A stretch of 64,000 nucleotides of DNA from Linanthus parryae (lineage: Eukaryota > Streptophyta > Magnoliopsida > Ericales > Polemoniaceae). The position numbers were made by a program, and so were the translations under genes. The stretch covers positions 119,796,088 to 119,860,087 of the forward strand of contig JALGPY010000002.1 of assembly GCA_023055425.1 (NCBI GenBank). Direction: 5' to 3'. The notes under the pieces were generated by a model. That model was given only the letters and a program-made list of their open reading frames with translations. It was not told the DNA's origin and searched no databases. This document shows, piece after piece, positions 47,021 through 59,508 of the stretch. Position 1 is the stretch's first letter. Every line of letters starts with the position of its first letter.

Positions 47021-48270
47021 TGAAGGGGTGTACAGTGGATATATATAAAAGATTAATACTCTAGAAGGGGGGGGGAGGTTGGATAGAGTATGCAGAATTT
47101 CGCCAAACTTTTCAAGAATAGTGGTTTCAAAAGATTTGTAAAAAGATAAAAGGCCTTGAAAAGGGTTTCAAGCCCTTGGAGTAAAACAATTAGAGTAAAT
47201 AGAAGAACAAGTCTATTTCAAAGCCTTGAAATGAGTTTCAAACCCTTGAAGTTAAACTATTTTGAATGCTGCAAAAGTTCTAAGTTGGTACTGAAAAGTC
47301 AATGCAAGAGACACAAGATATATAGAGTTCAGTCCACTTTGGACGTATGTCTCTACCTCAGGGATCTTCTCCCTATAGGATTTTCAACTCAATTCTTATT
47401 AATCAACAGCTAAGCCCTAGATCTCAAGCACAGAGATATGCCTTACTCTGTTACAGCTTGTGGTTCTCACTAACCTATCTAGTACCTACTCTAGCTATCT
47501 GATTAACTAAGAATTCTCTATTGTTCACCTTGAAAAAATCCTTGAGAATGTAAACAGAAGTAGTATAAGAATGATATACAAATAGAGTTCAATAATGAAG
47601 AACACCGAGAGTCAGACTGCAATGAGAGTGTAGTATGCTTCAAATGCTTGGATTGCGAGAGAATGATCTGCTTCTTTGTTCCTTGACAATCCTTGAATAT
47701 ATTTTCAGTGTCTTTAGTTTTTTCCCTTTGTATTCTCTGTCTAATGCCTACAAACTGAGCTTCTTATATATAGCTCATTTAAATCTGCAAATCTTCAAGA
47801 TTTTCAGCAACAAACTTTCCTATTTTGTAGGCAACAACTTTGACTTCTCTAACAGTCTTCTCCAACGGATAGTTGCTCAGTATCTTCAGGGATACTGATT
47901 TGATTTTTTCCATAATCATGTTGAGAAGCTGTTACAATCATTATATTGATTACATAATCAAATCATCGCAGAATTTCCTGCCCTACAAAACTCAGGTTAG
48001 GAGATAAATCCTGTAAAATAGGTAATAAACTTTCCTTGCAAAAACTAAGTCAAACAGATGGATTAGAAAGTGTTAAACATGTCAAAATACTTTGTATTTC
48101 GTCATAAAGTAATGATAGAACAAGCACAGGGGTTTAGGAGTTCAAACAGAATCACAAACTCCCCCTAAGTTCATGCATATAAGTCTCAGTCAGTTTCAAG
48201 GCTTTGAAAGCTGTTTCAAGGCCTTGAAATAACTAGATATTTCAAGTCTTGAACCTGCACTGAACTTACA
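47021..48270 (-). repeat. 3' LTR of the minus-strand copia
   Basis: This 1250-bp LTR has CAAGGCCTTGAA-like clusters at both ends (47150-47250 and 48195-48245) and a TATATATAAG box on the minus strand near 47770. Confidence 0.88.
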
Positions 48271-48660
48271 ATCTCCCCTTGATGAAAGAAAAAACCATAG
48301 TCTTCTAGTCTGTTTGATACTGTTATTCTGCAACAAATACTCATCAGCACATAGCACAATTAATAATATAAAATCAACACATAATGTCTAATAATTTCCA
48401 ACTTATTAAGCTGAAAAATCAAATAACAGCGAAGTTCAGATAATCCTAATTGACCAAAATCAGGTCACCTAAACATCAAAAAAAGAAAATAAAAACCCTA
48501 AATTTCTCCTCCTTTTTGACTTTCATAAAAAAAGAATGAAAATATGTTGGATCAGTCTTTGGAAAGATTTTAAAAGTAAAGTTTTAAAAAGATAAAATTT
48601 TAAAGGCGTTGGAAAAGAGTTCAAGGCCTTGAAAAAAGGAGAAGAAAGAGTAGGCAAGAA

Positions 48661-49335
48661 TTAAGGGGTAGGGTATTCATCTCTTTGCTGCTCTGCATCT
48701 TCTTCCTTACTATCTTCCTCATCATCATGTTCTTCTTCTTGTTGAGCCACATCATCAATGATTGTACTTATTGTCTTGATCACACTGTTGAACAAGAAGG
48801 TTAATCCCTCCAAAGCTTTCCTTCCATGTTTTAGTTTGTTATTTACAAAGGTTCTTTTCTTTGTCCAAGAGGAGCTTTTCTTTTGACTCTTTCTTTCAGA
48901 TACCATGCTGGATTGTGACTCAGATTCTTGAGGATTTTTCATATCTTCCCTTTTTGAAACTGAATACACCTCATAGGAACTTGAAGTTGCATCTGAATCC
49001 GAGTCTTGAATGTAGATCTTCTCTTTTCCTTTTACCTAATAAGTTATTTCAGCTTTCTTCTTTGTCTTCTTGGGGCTACCAATCTGAATACCCTTCTATT
49101 TTTCTGGTGTAGATTCCACTGCTTTCTTCTTCTTCTTGCTGGATACTAGGGTCTTATCTTTATTGGCCTTATTCTTGGGAGGAGGAGGAGCTATGTCTTC
49201 TGCAGTAGGGTTTTTTTAACTGGAATCCCCACTACTGGCCTGGACCTCTTCCACAAAGATCTTTCTTTTCTTCTCTGTTGTAGCCTTTGAACCACCATCC
49301 ATCTTGATTCTGTCTGAGGCTCTTCTGGTGCTCAT
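48661..49335 (-). pseudogene. Shortened third ORF of the minus-strand copia
   Basis: It starts MSTRRASDRIKMDGGSK at 49335 and stops at 49216. It then continues as a lysine-rich frame (KKKKKAVEST, SPKKTKKKAE) and ends with MYSVSKREDMKNPQE and a strongly acidic tail (EEEHDDEEDSKEEDAEQ, stop at 48661). Compared with 35121-36902, about 1 kb is missing, including the whole PF20167-like core. What remains is the basic N-terminus and the coiled-coil, acidic C-terminus. A single internal deletion is the simplest reading. Confidence 0.65.
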
Positions 49336-49779
49336 TAGGGTTTGGGTAAGAAGACAGAGGTAGGATAGATACGAAGGAGAGAAAGAAAGAAGAACATAAA
49401 TAGAAGAGAGTTTCAGCTTAAAAAGGAAACACAATATTTTCATTGATCTTTGAAGATCTGATAAATAAAAAAGATTCAAAATTGTGTGTGCCGTTGGAAA
49501 CAAAAGATATAATACTATTAAGGGGTTTCTCAAAATTTAGGGGAAACATTGAGCAATTATCTACAAAGATAACACCCAATATTGAAAGATCCAGACTTAT
49601 TGACTAATTGACATGCAGTCTTATTTTCAAGGCTTTGGAAAGGGTTTCAAGGCTTTGAAAAGTTGTATCATGTAATGCACATATACTCAAAGCTTTGAAA
49701 GGATTTTGAAGGCTTTGAAAATCAGTTCAAACCTTTGAAACACATAATACTTACCTGATTCTCCCCCCTAAACCAAAGC

Positions 49780-52700
49780 TTCCTTATTTAGCATGCCTAA
49801 TTCCAATCTTAAGGATAAGAATCTTTCATATGTCAATGGTTTAGTGAACATGTCTGCAAATTGCAAGTTAGTAGAAATAAATTCAAGAACAATATCACAT
49901 TTCTATGCCTAATATATGATGAAGTGATATCTATCATCAATGTTCTTTCTTCTTGAATGCTTAATTGGATTCTTTGTAATTGATATTGCACTTGCGTTGT
50001 GATACTTGATAGGTATATCTCTGAAATCAAATCCAATATCTCTCATTTGTTGTGCTATCCATAACACTTGTGAACAGCAAGCTCCAGCTGCTATGTATTC
50101 AACTTCAGCTGTTGATAGTGCAACTGAGTTTTGCTTCTTTGAATGCCTGCTGATTAAAGATGATCCAAGAAATTGAAAGCATCCTGATGTACTCTTTCTA
50201 TCAACTTCATATCCAGCAAAATCAGTATCTGAATAGCCACACAAAGAGAAGTTAGAATGTTTAGTATACCAAAGCCCTAAGTCTTTAGTACCATTGAGAT
50301 ATCTAAAATTTCTTTTAACTGCAGTCAAGTGTGATTCTTTAGGATCAACTTGAAATCTAGCACACATGCACACACTGAACATAATACCTGGTCTACTAGT
50401 TGTGAGGTAGAGTAATGATTCAATCATACCTCTATTATACTCTTTTCACATTCACACTCTTACCAGATTTATCTTTGTCTAAAGACAATGTAGAACTCGT
50501 GGGGTTCTTTACCTCTTTAGACTGAGACATATATTACTTGCTTAGCAAGACCGTTGTATACTTGCTTTGATGTAGCAATATGCCCTTCTTCATATGATGA
50601 ATATGAAGTCCAAGGAAGAAGTTGAATTCTCCCATCAAGCTCATTTCAAATTCCCTGCTCATAAGCCTTGAGAATTCCTTGCACAAAAGATCATTAGTAG
50701 CTCCAAACAGAATATCATCAACATAAATTTGAACTACATGCATATCTTTCTCATGAGTCTTTATGAAAATGGTCTTGTCTACTAATCCTCTTTTGAAATC
50801 ATTTTCAAATAGAAACTTTGACAATCTTACATACCAAGCTCTTGGAGCCTCTTTTAAACCATAAAGAGCTTCGTCAAGTTTTTAAACATGATGAGGAAAC
50901 TTGTCATTCTCAAAACATGGAGGTTGTGCAACATAAACTTCTTCTTGCAGATAGCCATTTAGATAAGCACACTTCACATCCATTTTAAATAGTTTCATGT
51001 TTTTGTGAGATGCAAATGCAAGTAGAATTCTGATTGCTTCTAACCTGGCAACGGGAGCAAGAGTTTCTTCATAGTCAATACCTTCATCTTGATTGTAGCC
51101 CCGAGCTACCAATCTAGCTTTTTTCCTGATTACATTTCCATTCTCATCCAACTTGTTTATGAATACCCGTCTGGTGCCAATGACACATTGATTTCTTGGT
51201 GAAGGAACTACATCCCAGACCTTGTTCCTTTCAAACTCATTGAGTTCACTTTGTATTGCTATAATCTAGTCTGCTTCTTGTAATGCTTTCTTCACAGTTT
51301 TAGGTTCTACAAGAGAAATAAAAGCATTAAAAGCACAAAAATTTTTCAACTTTGATCTAGTTTGTGTACCAGTGGTTGGATTAGAAATAATATTATCAGC
51401 AGGATGAGATGAGAGATATTTGAATATCTTTCTTGGTTTCCATGGTTTAGGCTCTCCAGTTTGCTTCTTCAGTCTCTGAGAACTTGAAGTAGTAGCTTGT
51501 TTTGTTGTCTTCTATGGAGTTTCTGTTTCAAGGCTTTGAACTATGGTTTCAAGGCCTTGAAAATGCATTTCTTGTTCCTGTGACAATTACTTAGATCCTT
51601 TTCAGGATTCTTCTTCAGTATCTGAATCATGCTTATTCAGATTGAGATTTTCAAAACAATCACTCAAAGAACCATCATAGCTTTCATCAAAAATAACATG
51701 AATGCTTTCCTCAACTAGTTTGGTTCTCTTATTATAAACTCTATAGGCTTTGATTGTCTGTGAATAGCCAAGAAAATACCTTCATTACTTCTTGCATCCA
51801 ACTTACCAAGATTGTCCTTACCATTATTGTGGATAAAACAAGTACAACCAAATGGTTTGAAGTAAGAAATGTTTGGCTTTCTTCCTTAGAACAACTCATA
51901 GGGGGTCTTCCTCAAAATAGGTCTGATCAAGCACCTGTTAAGAATATAGTTTGCTGTATTCACAACTTCTTCCCAATAGTACTTTGGCAACTTCTTTTCC
52001 ATAAGCATTGTTCTTGAAATCTTCAAGAATCATGTTCTTTTTTTCAACTACTCCATTATGTTGAGGACTTCTAGGAGCAGAAAAGTTGTGAGAGATTCCA
52101 TGCTTAGAACAGATTATACCAAAATCAAGTTGATCAAACTCTCTACCACGATCACTTCTTATGGAAGCAATAGGTAGGTTTTTCAATGTTTGAAGTTCTT
52201 AACAAATCTTTGAAAATTTGAAGAAAGCTTCAGATTTTCCTTTAAGAAACATTACCCAAGTATATCTAGAGAAATCATCAACAATAAGAAGCATGTACAT
52301 CTTACCCGTTGGAGTTGGATTTCTCATAGGACCACAGAGATCCATATGCAATAGGTTAATGGGTCTAGTAGTAATTACAAAGTTCTTTGGCTTGAATGAG
52401 CTTCTAGTTTGCTTGCCTTGTGCACATGCCTTGCATACTTTTTCATCTTTTAACTTGATAGAGGGTAAGCCTCTTACTAAGTTCTTGGAAACCAACTTGT
52501 TCAAGGTATTCAAGCTAATATGTCCCAACTTTATGTTCCAAGGCTTTGAATCCTCTTTCAAGTCTTTGAGACACTTTTAAGTTTTCACCTGCAACTTTGT
52601 TAGTTTGAAAAGTATAAACATTGTTTGATCTAGAGGCTGTGAGTATGCAATTGACAGATTTCTCATTCTGCACCACAAAATTCTCTTTATCAAAGATAAC

Positions 52701-52970
52701 CTTGTTGCCATTGTCACAAAGTTCATATACACTAAGCATATTAAATTTCATGCCATCAACTAGATATACATCAGAAATAGAGCTTTCAGAATTTGTACAA
52801 GCTTCACCAATACCAAGAATGTTGCATTTTTCTTTGTCACCAAGTGTACTTGATCCTTCTGATTTCTCTTTCACTTCTGAGAATAGAGATCTCTTTCCAA
52901 TCGTGTGTCTTAAGCAACCACTATCCATAAACCATTTTTTCCCTTTGATCTTGGTGACACCCTGCAAACA
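49780..52970 (-). pseudogene. pol of the minus-strand copia
   Basis: The protease keeps D-S-G (KWFMDSGCLRHT, about 52930). In the integrase the first His of the WHxKLGH motif is Asn (PWNIKLGHIS), while CKACAQGKQ, LLHMDLCGPM and SIRSDRGREF are present (52561-51938). The RT has [37 protein letters not shown] (51151-50882), LYGLKEAPRAWY near 50850 and IYVDDILFGATN (YVDD near 50720). RNase H (50427-49909) has YSDTDFAGYEVDRKSTSG and STAEVEYIAAGACCSQVLW. It is better preserved than the sister pol around the RT palm, but still has stops or shifts near 52190, 51930, 50880 and 50530. Confidence 0.9.
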
Positions 52971-53039
52971 CCATTCACTGTCTTACCCAACTGTTAGACC
53001 ATGTTCTGAATTTAGATTCATATTCAGGGTCAACCATGT

Positions 53040-54789
53040 TAGGTGGTCTAACCCCTTTAGGAACCCAAATATGTCTAACTTGTCCTTTGAGTTGGAAGGG
53101 AAAAGTGTTCTTCATTATGTGAGAGTCTCTTTTTCTAAAAGGACAAGTCATCTTAACATAACCAATCTTATTGCAGTAATGGCACTTGGGAGATGTTTTG
53201 CTTCAAGCTTTCACAAATCTGGTATTGTTCTTATTTGGAAAATTTAGATTGTATCCAATACTAGTTTTGTGAACAGACTTTAAGCTACCTCCAAGAAATC
53301 AAGTTCAAGTTGTGTTCTGAGCCTGCAAGTTTTTCTTTGACCAACTCAGATTCTTGAAGTTTCTCAGTCAGAGTAGTCTTTTGTTTATCTAATTCATCAA
53401 CTTGATGTCTTGGATTAACAATGCTGTCACTCAAGAGAGAGCTCTCAGTGACTACTTCCTTGACTTGTGTTTTCAAAGCTTTGAAACTGGTTTTCAAGGC
53501 CTTGAAATCACTGTCAGTTTTCTTCTGAGAGATTTCTTGCTCATGAACTTTTTATTTCAAAACTATAATTTCTTTCAGATAGTCCTCTTCATTTAAAAGC
53601 ATTGTTCTAAGATAATCAGAGAGGGCTTCTGTTGGTTTTGAAATCAAGCAGTTTATCATTACCTCAATGTTCTTTTCAGAACTTTCATCATGCTTGGCCA
53701 TAAAGCATATGTTGGCATGTTCTTCTTCAGATTTAGAGTTACCTGATGTAATTGAATCACTCCATGAAGCTATCGTAGCTTCTTTCTTCTATCATGACCC
53801 TTCTTCTTAAAGTTCTTTCTTTTCTTGTGTGGTTAGTGTCTGATCAAGTGTCTTGCATCACCACACACAAAGCAATTCATGACTTTAGACTTATTACCAT
53901 GTGAAGAAGATTTAACTTTGTAGTCTTCGCTACTGGAGGATCTATGTTTATCTCTGTTGAAGTCCTTGTTTCCAAAGCTTTTCTCCATTTTAAGAATTCT
54001 GGTCAGGGCCTTGGAAATCAAAGCAATTGGATCTTCTTCATCATCCTCAGTTTTAAGGCTTTGAAATGTCTCATTCTCCTTATCATTGAGAGCCAAGTTC
54101 TTGACACCTTCAGGTAGTTCTCCATCAACTTCATTCATGGATATTTCATGTGTAAGGAGCTTCCCTTGCAGGTCATCAAGTTGGAGTGATGAGAGATCTT
54201 GAGCTTCCTCAATATCACTAGTCTTTGGTTCCCATTTTGCCTTTGGAAGACTTCTTAGAATCTTCCTCACATTTTCTTCATTGGAAATATGCTTTCCCAA
54301 TGAATCAAGGTTGTTGACAATGTCAGTGAACCTTTTGAACATGTCTCTGATTGACTCATCTCCATTCATCTTGAATAGCTCATATTGCCTGAGATATATG
54401 TTGTTCTTGGTTTGCTTGACTTGGCTGGTTCCTTCAAAAGTCACCACAAGCTTATCCCATATCTCCTTGGTAGTTTTGCAACTTGAGATCCTGTTAAATT
54501 CATCTGCACTCAAAGCACAATATAAGAGAGTCATAGCTTTATAATTCTTTGAAAACTGCTCTAACTCAAATAAAGAAAGTGAGTCTTCAGATTTGGGAGT
54601 TTTAATCCCATCCTTCTCTGTGTAGTAAGTGTGAGGACCATTCTGAATGATTGTCCAGAGCTCCATATATTGATTAATAATTAACATTTTCATCAAGGCT
54701 TTCCAGTGGACAAAATTGTCTCCACAGAAGAGAGGATGTCTGTCAGCAGCTCTTCCCTGTGAGAAACCACTATCACCTACAGTACTCAT
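53040..54789 (-). pseudogene. gag of the minus-strand copia
   Basis: The likely start MSTVGDSGFSQGR is at 54789, and one frame stays open to 53833. It has LFCGDNFVHWKALMKMLI, WTIIQNGPHTYY, IWDKLVVTFEGTSQVKQTKNN, MFKRFTDIVNNL and a first knuckle CFVCGDARHLIRH. A stop then stands where the last knuckle Cys should be. Downstream pieces include a coiled coil with FKALK (53497-53285) and a damaged second knuckle, CHYCNKIGYVKMTC, where His is Tyr. The 319-codon first part is the longest open gag in the window. Confidence 0.85.
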
Positions 54790-54838
54790 AATCACAAGAT
54801 GGTTAAATTTATGCAGTGATACAAGCTCTGATATCAAT

Positions 54839-56078
54839 TGAACAAGTGTATAGTAGGTAGAAATATAGGATCAATACTCTAGAGGGGGGGGTTGAATATA
54901 GTATGCAGACTTTGCCAAAATTTACAAGAATAGTGGTTTCAAAAGATTTGTAAAAAGATTCAAGGCCATGAAAAGTGTTTCAAGCCCTTGGAATAAAACC
55001 ATTAGAGTAAATAGAAGAATAAGTCTATTACGAGGCCTTGAAATGAGTTTCAAACCCTTGAAATGAAACTGTTTTGAATGCTGCAAAAGTTATAAGTTTG
55101 TAACTGAAAAGTAAATGCAAGAGACACAATATATATAGAGTTCAGTCCACTTGGACCTACGTCTCTACCTCCGGATCTTCTCCTTGTAGGATTTTCAACT
55201 CAATTCTTATAAATCCACAGATAAGCCTTAGATCTCAAGCACAGAGAGATGCCTTACTCTGTTATAACTTCTAGTACTCACTAACCTACCTAGTACCTGC
55301 TCTAGCTATCTGATTAACAAAGAATTCTCTATTGTTCCCTTTGAAAAGTCCTTTGGAATGTAAAAAGAAGTAGTATAAGAATGATATACAAATACAATTC
55401 AGAAATGAAGAGCACAGACAGCGAGACTGCAATGAGAGTGCAATGTTCTTCGAATGCTTGGATTGGGAGAGAATGACCTGCTTCGTTGTTGCTTGACAAT
55501 CCTTGAATGTATTTTCAATTTCTCTAGTTTTTGCCCATTGTGTTCTCAGTGTATTTCTTCAAACAGAGCTTCCTATATATAGCTCATTTGATGTGCAAAT
55601 CTTCAAGATTTTCAGCAACAAACTTTCCTATTTTGTAGGCAACAACTTTGACTTCTCTAACAGTCTTCTCCAACGGATAGTTGCTCAGTATCATCAGGGA
55701 TACTGATTTGATCTTTTCCATAATCATGTTGAGAAAGCTGTTATAATCATTAGATTGATTACAAAATCAAATAATCTCAGAATTTCCTTCCCTGCAAAAT
55801 TCAAGTTAGGAAATAAATCCTGTAAAATAGGTAATAAACTTTCCCTACAAAACTAAGTCAATCAGAAGGATTAGATAGTGTTAACATGTCAAAATACTTT
55901 GTCTTTCATCATCAAGTAATGATAGAACATGCACAGGGGTTTAGGAGTTCAAACAGAATCAGAAAGTTGCCCTACGTTCATGCATATAAGGCTCAGTTAG
56001 TTTCAATCCTTTGAAAGCTGTTTCAAGGCCTTGAAATAGACTAGCTACTTAAAGTCTTGAACCTGCATTGAACTTACA
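54839..56078 (-). repeat. 5' LTR of the minus-strand copia
   Basis: This 1240-bp LTR is the partner of 47021-48270. On the minus strand it begins TGTAAGTTCAATGCAGG and ends CACTTGTTCA next to the primer site (54826-54837). Confidence 0.88.
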
Positions 56079-57048
56079 ATTATGACTTGTTATGTCGTCT
56101 TCTTTATACTTCTCTGACGTCATATGTGACAATCTCCTGATACTTATGGTACAACGCCTCATTATGGGTCGTGTGATGTCTTTACGGACACGTGTTATCG
56201 ATTGACTTGCCCTAGTTTGGCCAGTATAAATAGGACAGTACCTTCTGCACTATTCAATCAGATTTTTCCCATTCTGTACTGAATTGCTGACAACAAGCTG
56301 TATCTCTCCTCCGTAGCAAGTACTGCTTATTTTCACTCATTTCTTTGATCTCGCTCTGGCCCTTTGATCTATTTTAGTACTTGTTAACATTGTTAGCTCT
56401 TAATTATCCATAATACGAACACAAGTGGTTAAGCTCCACGATGTACATATCCTAGTCCATTACATTCAGTCCTCTCCTTACTTTCAACATAAATCAGTGG
56501 GCAGTATTGAATAAAGCAATACCCATATTTATCCTTTACGTCAAACCCACACAGTTTTCTCTAAAAAAACCCCACAGAGTTAAATTTTTTGTCAAATTGA
56601 ACTAGTACTTGGATAATCTTGTTTTTAGGATGTACTATGCAGTTATATATATATATATGTTATATATATTATATTATATATATATATTATATATATTGAG
56701 AGTTTGTTTTTAAAATTTAATTAGAAATTTTATGTAACTTTTATCAATATTCTTGGTAATCGTTGATCATTCAGTTTTTGTCACCCCCCCTATAAGTGAT
56801 AATAGTCCCAACGGGACATGTCTTCCAATAGTAAATCTAAAACATTTTAGCCGAGTGTAAACGATTCTCTCAAGTCACCCGTTTAGGTTTGACACAAAAA
56901 TACTTTTACTTCTTTCGTCCACTTACATTTTCATTTTAGTATGTTCTAAAATGGTTGTCCACTTACATTTTCAAGGTTAAAAATATAATGAAGTACCAAT
57001 ACTATCCATTCATATTCAATTCACCTAGTCTCGAAGAAAAAAATCTAA
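56079..57048. repeat. Duplication unit B, second part
   Basis: It aligns with 15850-16780 of unit A, including the LTR-like promoter (TATAAATAG at 56225), the leader sequence and the left half of the Stowaway MITE (from 56909). The TA-rich tract at 56644-56697 replaces the TA/TG/CG tract of unit A. Confidence 0.8.
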
Positions 57049-58495
57049 TCTTATCTTATATAGAATATAAAAGCAGAAAAGTCCTTAGGTGAAACCATAT
57101 GTTACCATTTGTCAATAAATTATGATTTTTAATGACACTCATTATATTTGTAACTTATGAGCAATTACTTCTCATTTTAGTATTTTAATGGTAGTCAATT
57201 TATCACTCATTTTATGTTGTGAAGTTATTATTAAAGGTAATTCTAAAAGAGTTATTATTAAATGTGTTATTGTTGGATGAAATAAAGTAACATACTTGAT
57301 CAAAAATAAATAAATAAATAAATAAATTTACAGAGAGTTTTTTAATTGATATTATATTTTTATTTTTATTTCTAAGGAACAATTTTATTCAAACTAAATT
57401 TGTACAAAATTTTTTTATATGAATCGTATAAATGGTACTTAAAGACATGTGCTGTATCTAATCTTAATAATTTCAAAAAAAAAGTATATATTTAAATGAA
57501 AGTATTCGTTTCCTATAAAATATGCCTACATAAATCTCTTAAATTTTCTTACATATTCTAACATTTAACAATGAACATGAATACCTACCCACTGTTCCTA
57601 AAAAAAAATAAAAATACCTACCAAGTCGATACTTCAACTATAGTGTTAGTGTATATTTTTTTGATGTTATATTGTACATTCTAAGTTACGAATATATGTT
57701 TAAGTATCTCTATATGGATATTACTTTTTTATGTTACAATAAAAAAGGGCGTAGAAGATTACTCCTTGCTACACTCCATGAATTTATTCTTATTCATTAA
57801 GATTATTGGGAAAAAATGTTAATTTAAATTAATCATATTTTGTTGCCCCGAAATGACTTCTATAAGTTATCAATTTTATCAGTTAAAATTTACGTTTTAA
57901 TTTCAGAAAATTATGATTTGTAACTCTTAATTCATGACATACTGATATTCCTTTAACTATATACTCATGATTTTATTATATGATTTTAATAGAAGAACAT
58001 ATCGAAACTTGATAACTACATGTTCTCCATCTTCGTTTGTATGTTTTAATTTTTTACTATATCAAAAGATTTTTTTTAATTGAATTTGATTAGAGCGGAA
58101 TAGTAGTACGCCAAATAAACAATTTCATCTTAATTTCATATTCAAAATGAAATACTATGTTCCAAAAAATGAGACATTATTGTCTCGTCTAAGTTTAGGT
58201 CTCTTCTTTATAAACTCAGAGAAACATATTGAAGTGTCTGTTGAAATATCTTTTTCCCTCACTGATCAAAGTTAACAAACGAATCAAATTCTCGAAGATG
58301 TAAACCACTACAAAGGAAGATCAAAAAGTCCAATTATAAATTTAATTCAAGGAAGTAAGAGAATAAGATGTAACAGAGTTGTGCCCGCGCCATTGGTGCG
58401 GGGTTACGTCTAGTTCAAAGATAGTAGTGAAAATGGCATGTCTCCAAAAAAAATAGTTTTAAAAATGGACTGACTTTGAGGGAAGAAGGAGGGAG
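56909..58495. mobile_element. Stowaway MITE of unit B, split by a Helitron
   Basis: The left end TA-CTTCTTTCGTCC and right end GAAGAAGGAGGGAG-TA correspond to the MITE at 16632-16859. The Helitron 57049-58413 is inside it. Without that insert it is about 222 bp. Confidence 0.7.
57049..58413 (+). mobile_element. Helitron with a sequence-verified empty site
   Basis: This 1365-bp element begins TCTTATCTTATATAG and ends with a hairpin (GCCCGCGCC, ATT, GGTGCGGGG) then TTACGTCTAG. Flanking bases are A on the left and T on the right. The paralogous unit A reads GAAAACAAAATCAAAGATA without the insert (about 16770-16788), so the junction is defined to within a base. It has a single 3' end and no coding capacity. 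Confidence 0.88.
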
Positions 58496-59508
58496 TACCA
58501 CTTTTAGTTTGGCAAATGATACTTCCACCCCTTTAGTGTGCCAAGCTTTGGGAGAATTTGTCCTGGAAATTACCATCCTCCACCCCAGAAAAACAACATC
58601 ACAATTATGGAGTGTAGGTGCCACGAATTGGCACACTGAAGGGGTGAAAGTGTCATTTCTAAAAGGTGAACGGGTGAAAGTGTCTTTTCATAAAAATTGA
58701 GGGGCAGACATATCTTTTACCCTGTAAAGGAAATATAAAAGAGAAAGTGGAAGAGTGAGGATCCATGTAAAGTGAACGACTGAACGGTTCGTTTATAAAT
58801 TAGAGGGGCAGGGGGAACTGAAAAAGGAAAACCACGAATTGAAGCTTCCATACCCTAAGATATTCGAGAGTCAACAGACGCCGCCGTTTCTGTGTCGTAG
58901 ATCGCTGTTAGCTCTGGTCGGCAAAGTCTGCTGGTGGAACTCTCTTGCTGATCCTTGTTAGGTAAGTTTGTAACTTCAATTTTTGTCCCAAATATCTTGC
59001 TTCCATTCCGACCTATTCTCTCTATCTACGATTAATTTTCGAATGTCACACTCTACATTTTTCAATTTTTGAAATTGGAACTTCATATTACTTTGTGATT
59101 TAGATTAGGGTTTGTGACTAAAGATTACCCTGAAATTCTCATTGGTGGTGTTATAATTTTTTATTAAAAACTGGGGATTTCTGCGTTAAAATCCATAATT
59201 CCAACAACTTCAGGATTACCATTCCATAGAATTCCAATTCTCCAAAAGATTGTTGCTTCGGTCTGAGACTAGTAATATGTCCTACATTGGGACTCTATTT
59301 ACTTTGCTGTACATCATAAGATACTTAGGCTACTCCAATCATTTCCAATTCGTTATGAGGTGGAACCCCATGATTCTTAACAGCTTCCTCCTACTAATGA
59401 ACAATAAAATCAACGAGATAAGTTCTTTTTAGAATTCCCTCTTTCTACTTACTTCTACCCTGTTCTAACTTGTGTCTACTTTTTTATTTGTTTTGGTATT
59501 TATCAGAC
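58414..59508. repeat. Duplication unit B, third part: F-box upstream region
   Basis: Bases 58414-58830 match 16781-17180, and 58850-59230 match 19265-19640, including the 5' UTR exon and the intron donor at 58962. Bases about 59255-59460 are extra compared with unit A. They contain GTCCTACATTGGGAC and GTTATGAGGTGGAACCCCATGATTC-like phrases related to the LTRs at 3574 and 5247, so a solo LTR of that family is likely inside the intron. Confidence 0.65.

Larger units (their letters stand above)
47021..56078 (-). mobile_element. Second full-length CAAGGCCTTG-family copia
   Basis: LTRs 47021-48270 and 54839-56078 start TGTAAG and end TTCA on the minus strand. The primer site TGATATCAGAGC lies two bases inside the 5' LTR, and the purine tract AAGGGGAGAT lies beside the 3' LTR. 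Order on the minus strand is gag, pol and a shortened third ORF. The insertion interrupts unit B: unit A reads CTATGGAACTGACTTG where unit B has CTATGGATCT, the element, then ATTATGACTTG. A 5-bp duplication is expected exactly there, but the bases are GATCT and ATTAT. The gag is nearly intact, while pol is broken several times. Confidence 0.9.

Noticed and set aside
28280..56050. Regular recurrence of CAAGGCCTTGAA as a possible CRISPR-like array
   Set aside because: The words are irregularly spaced, self-palindromic, lie within LTRs and ORFs of a plant retrotransposon, and there are no unique spacers of fixed length.
47011..56090. Target duplication of the minus-strand copia
   Set aside because: The five bases are GATCT and ATTAT; the position is right against unit A but the bases do not match, so it was not claimed.
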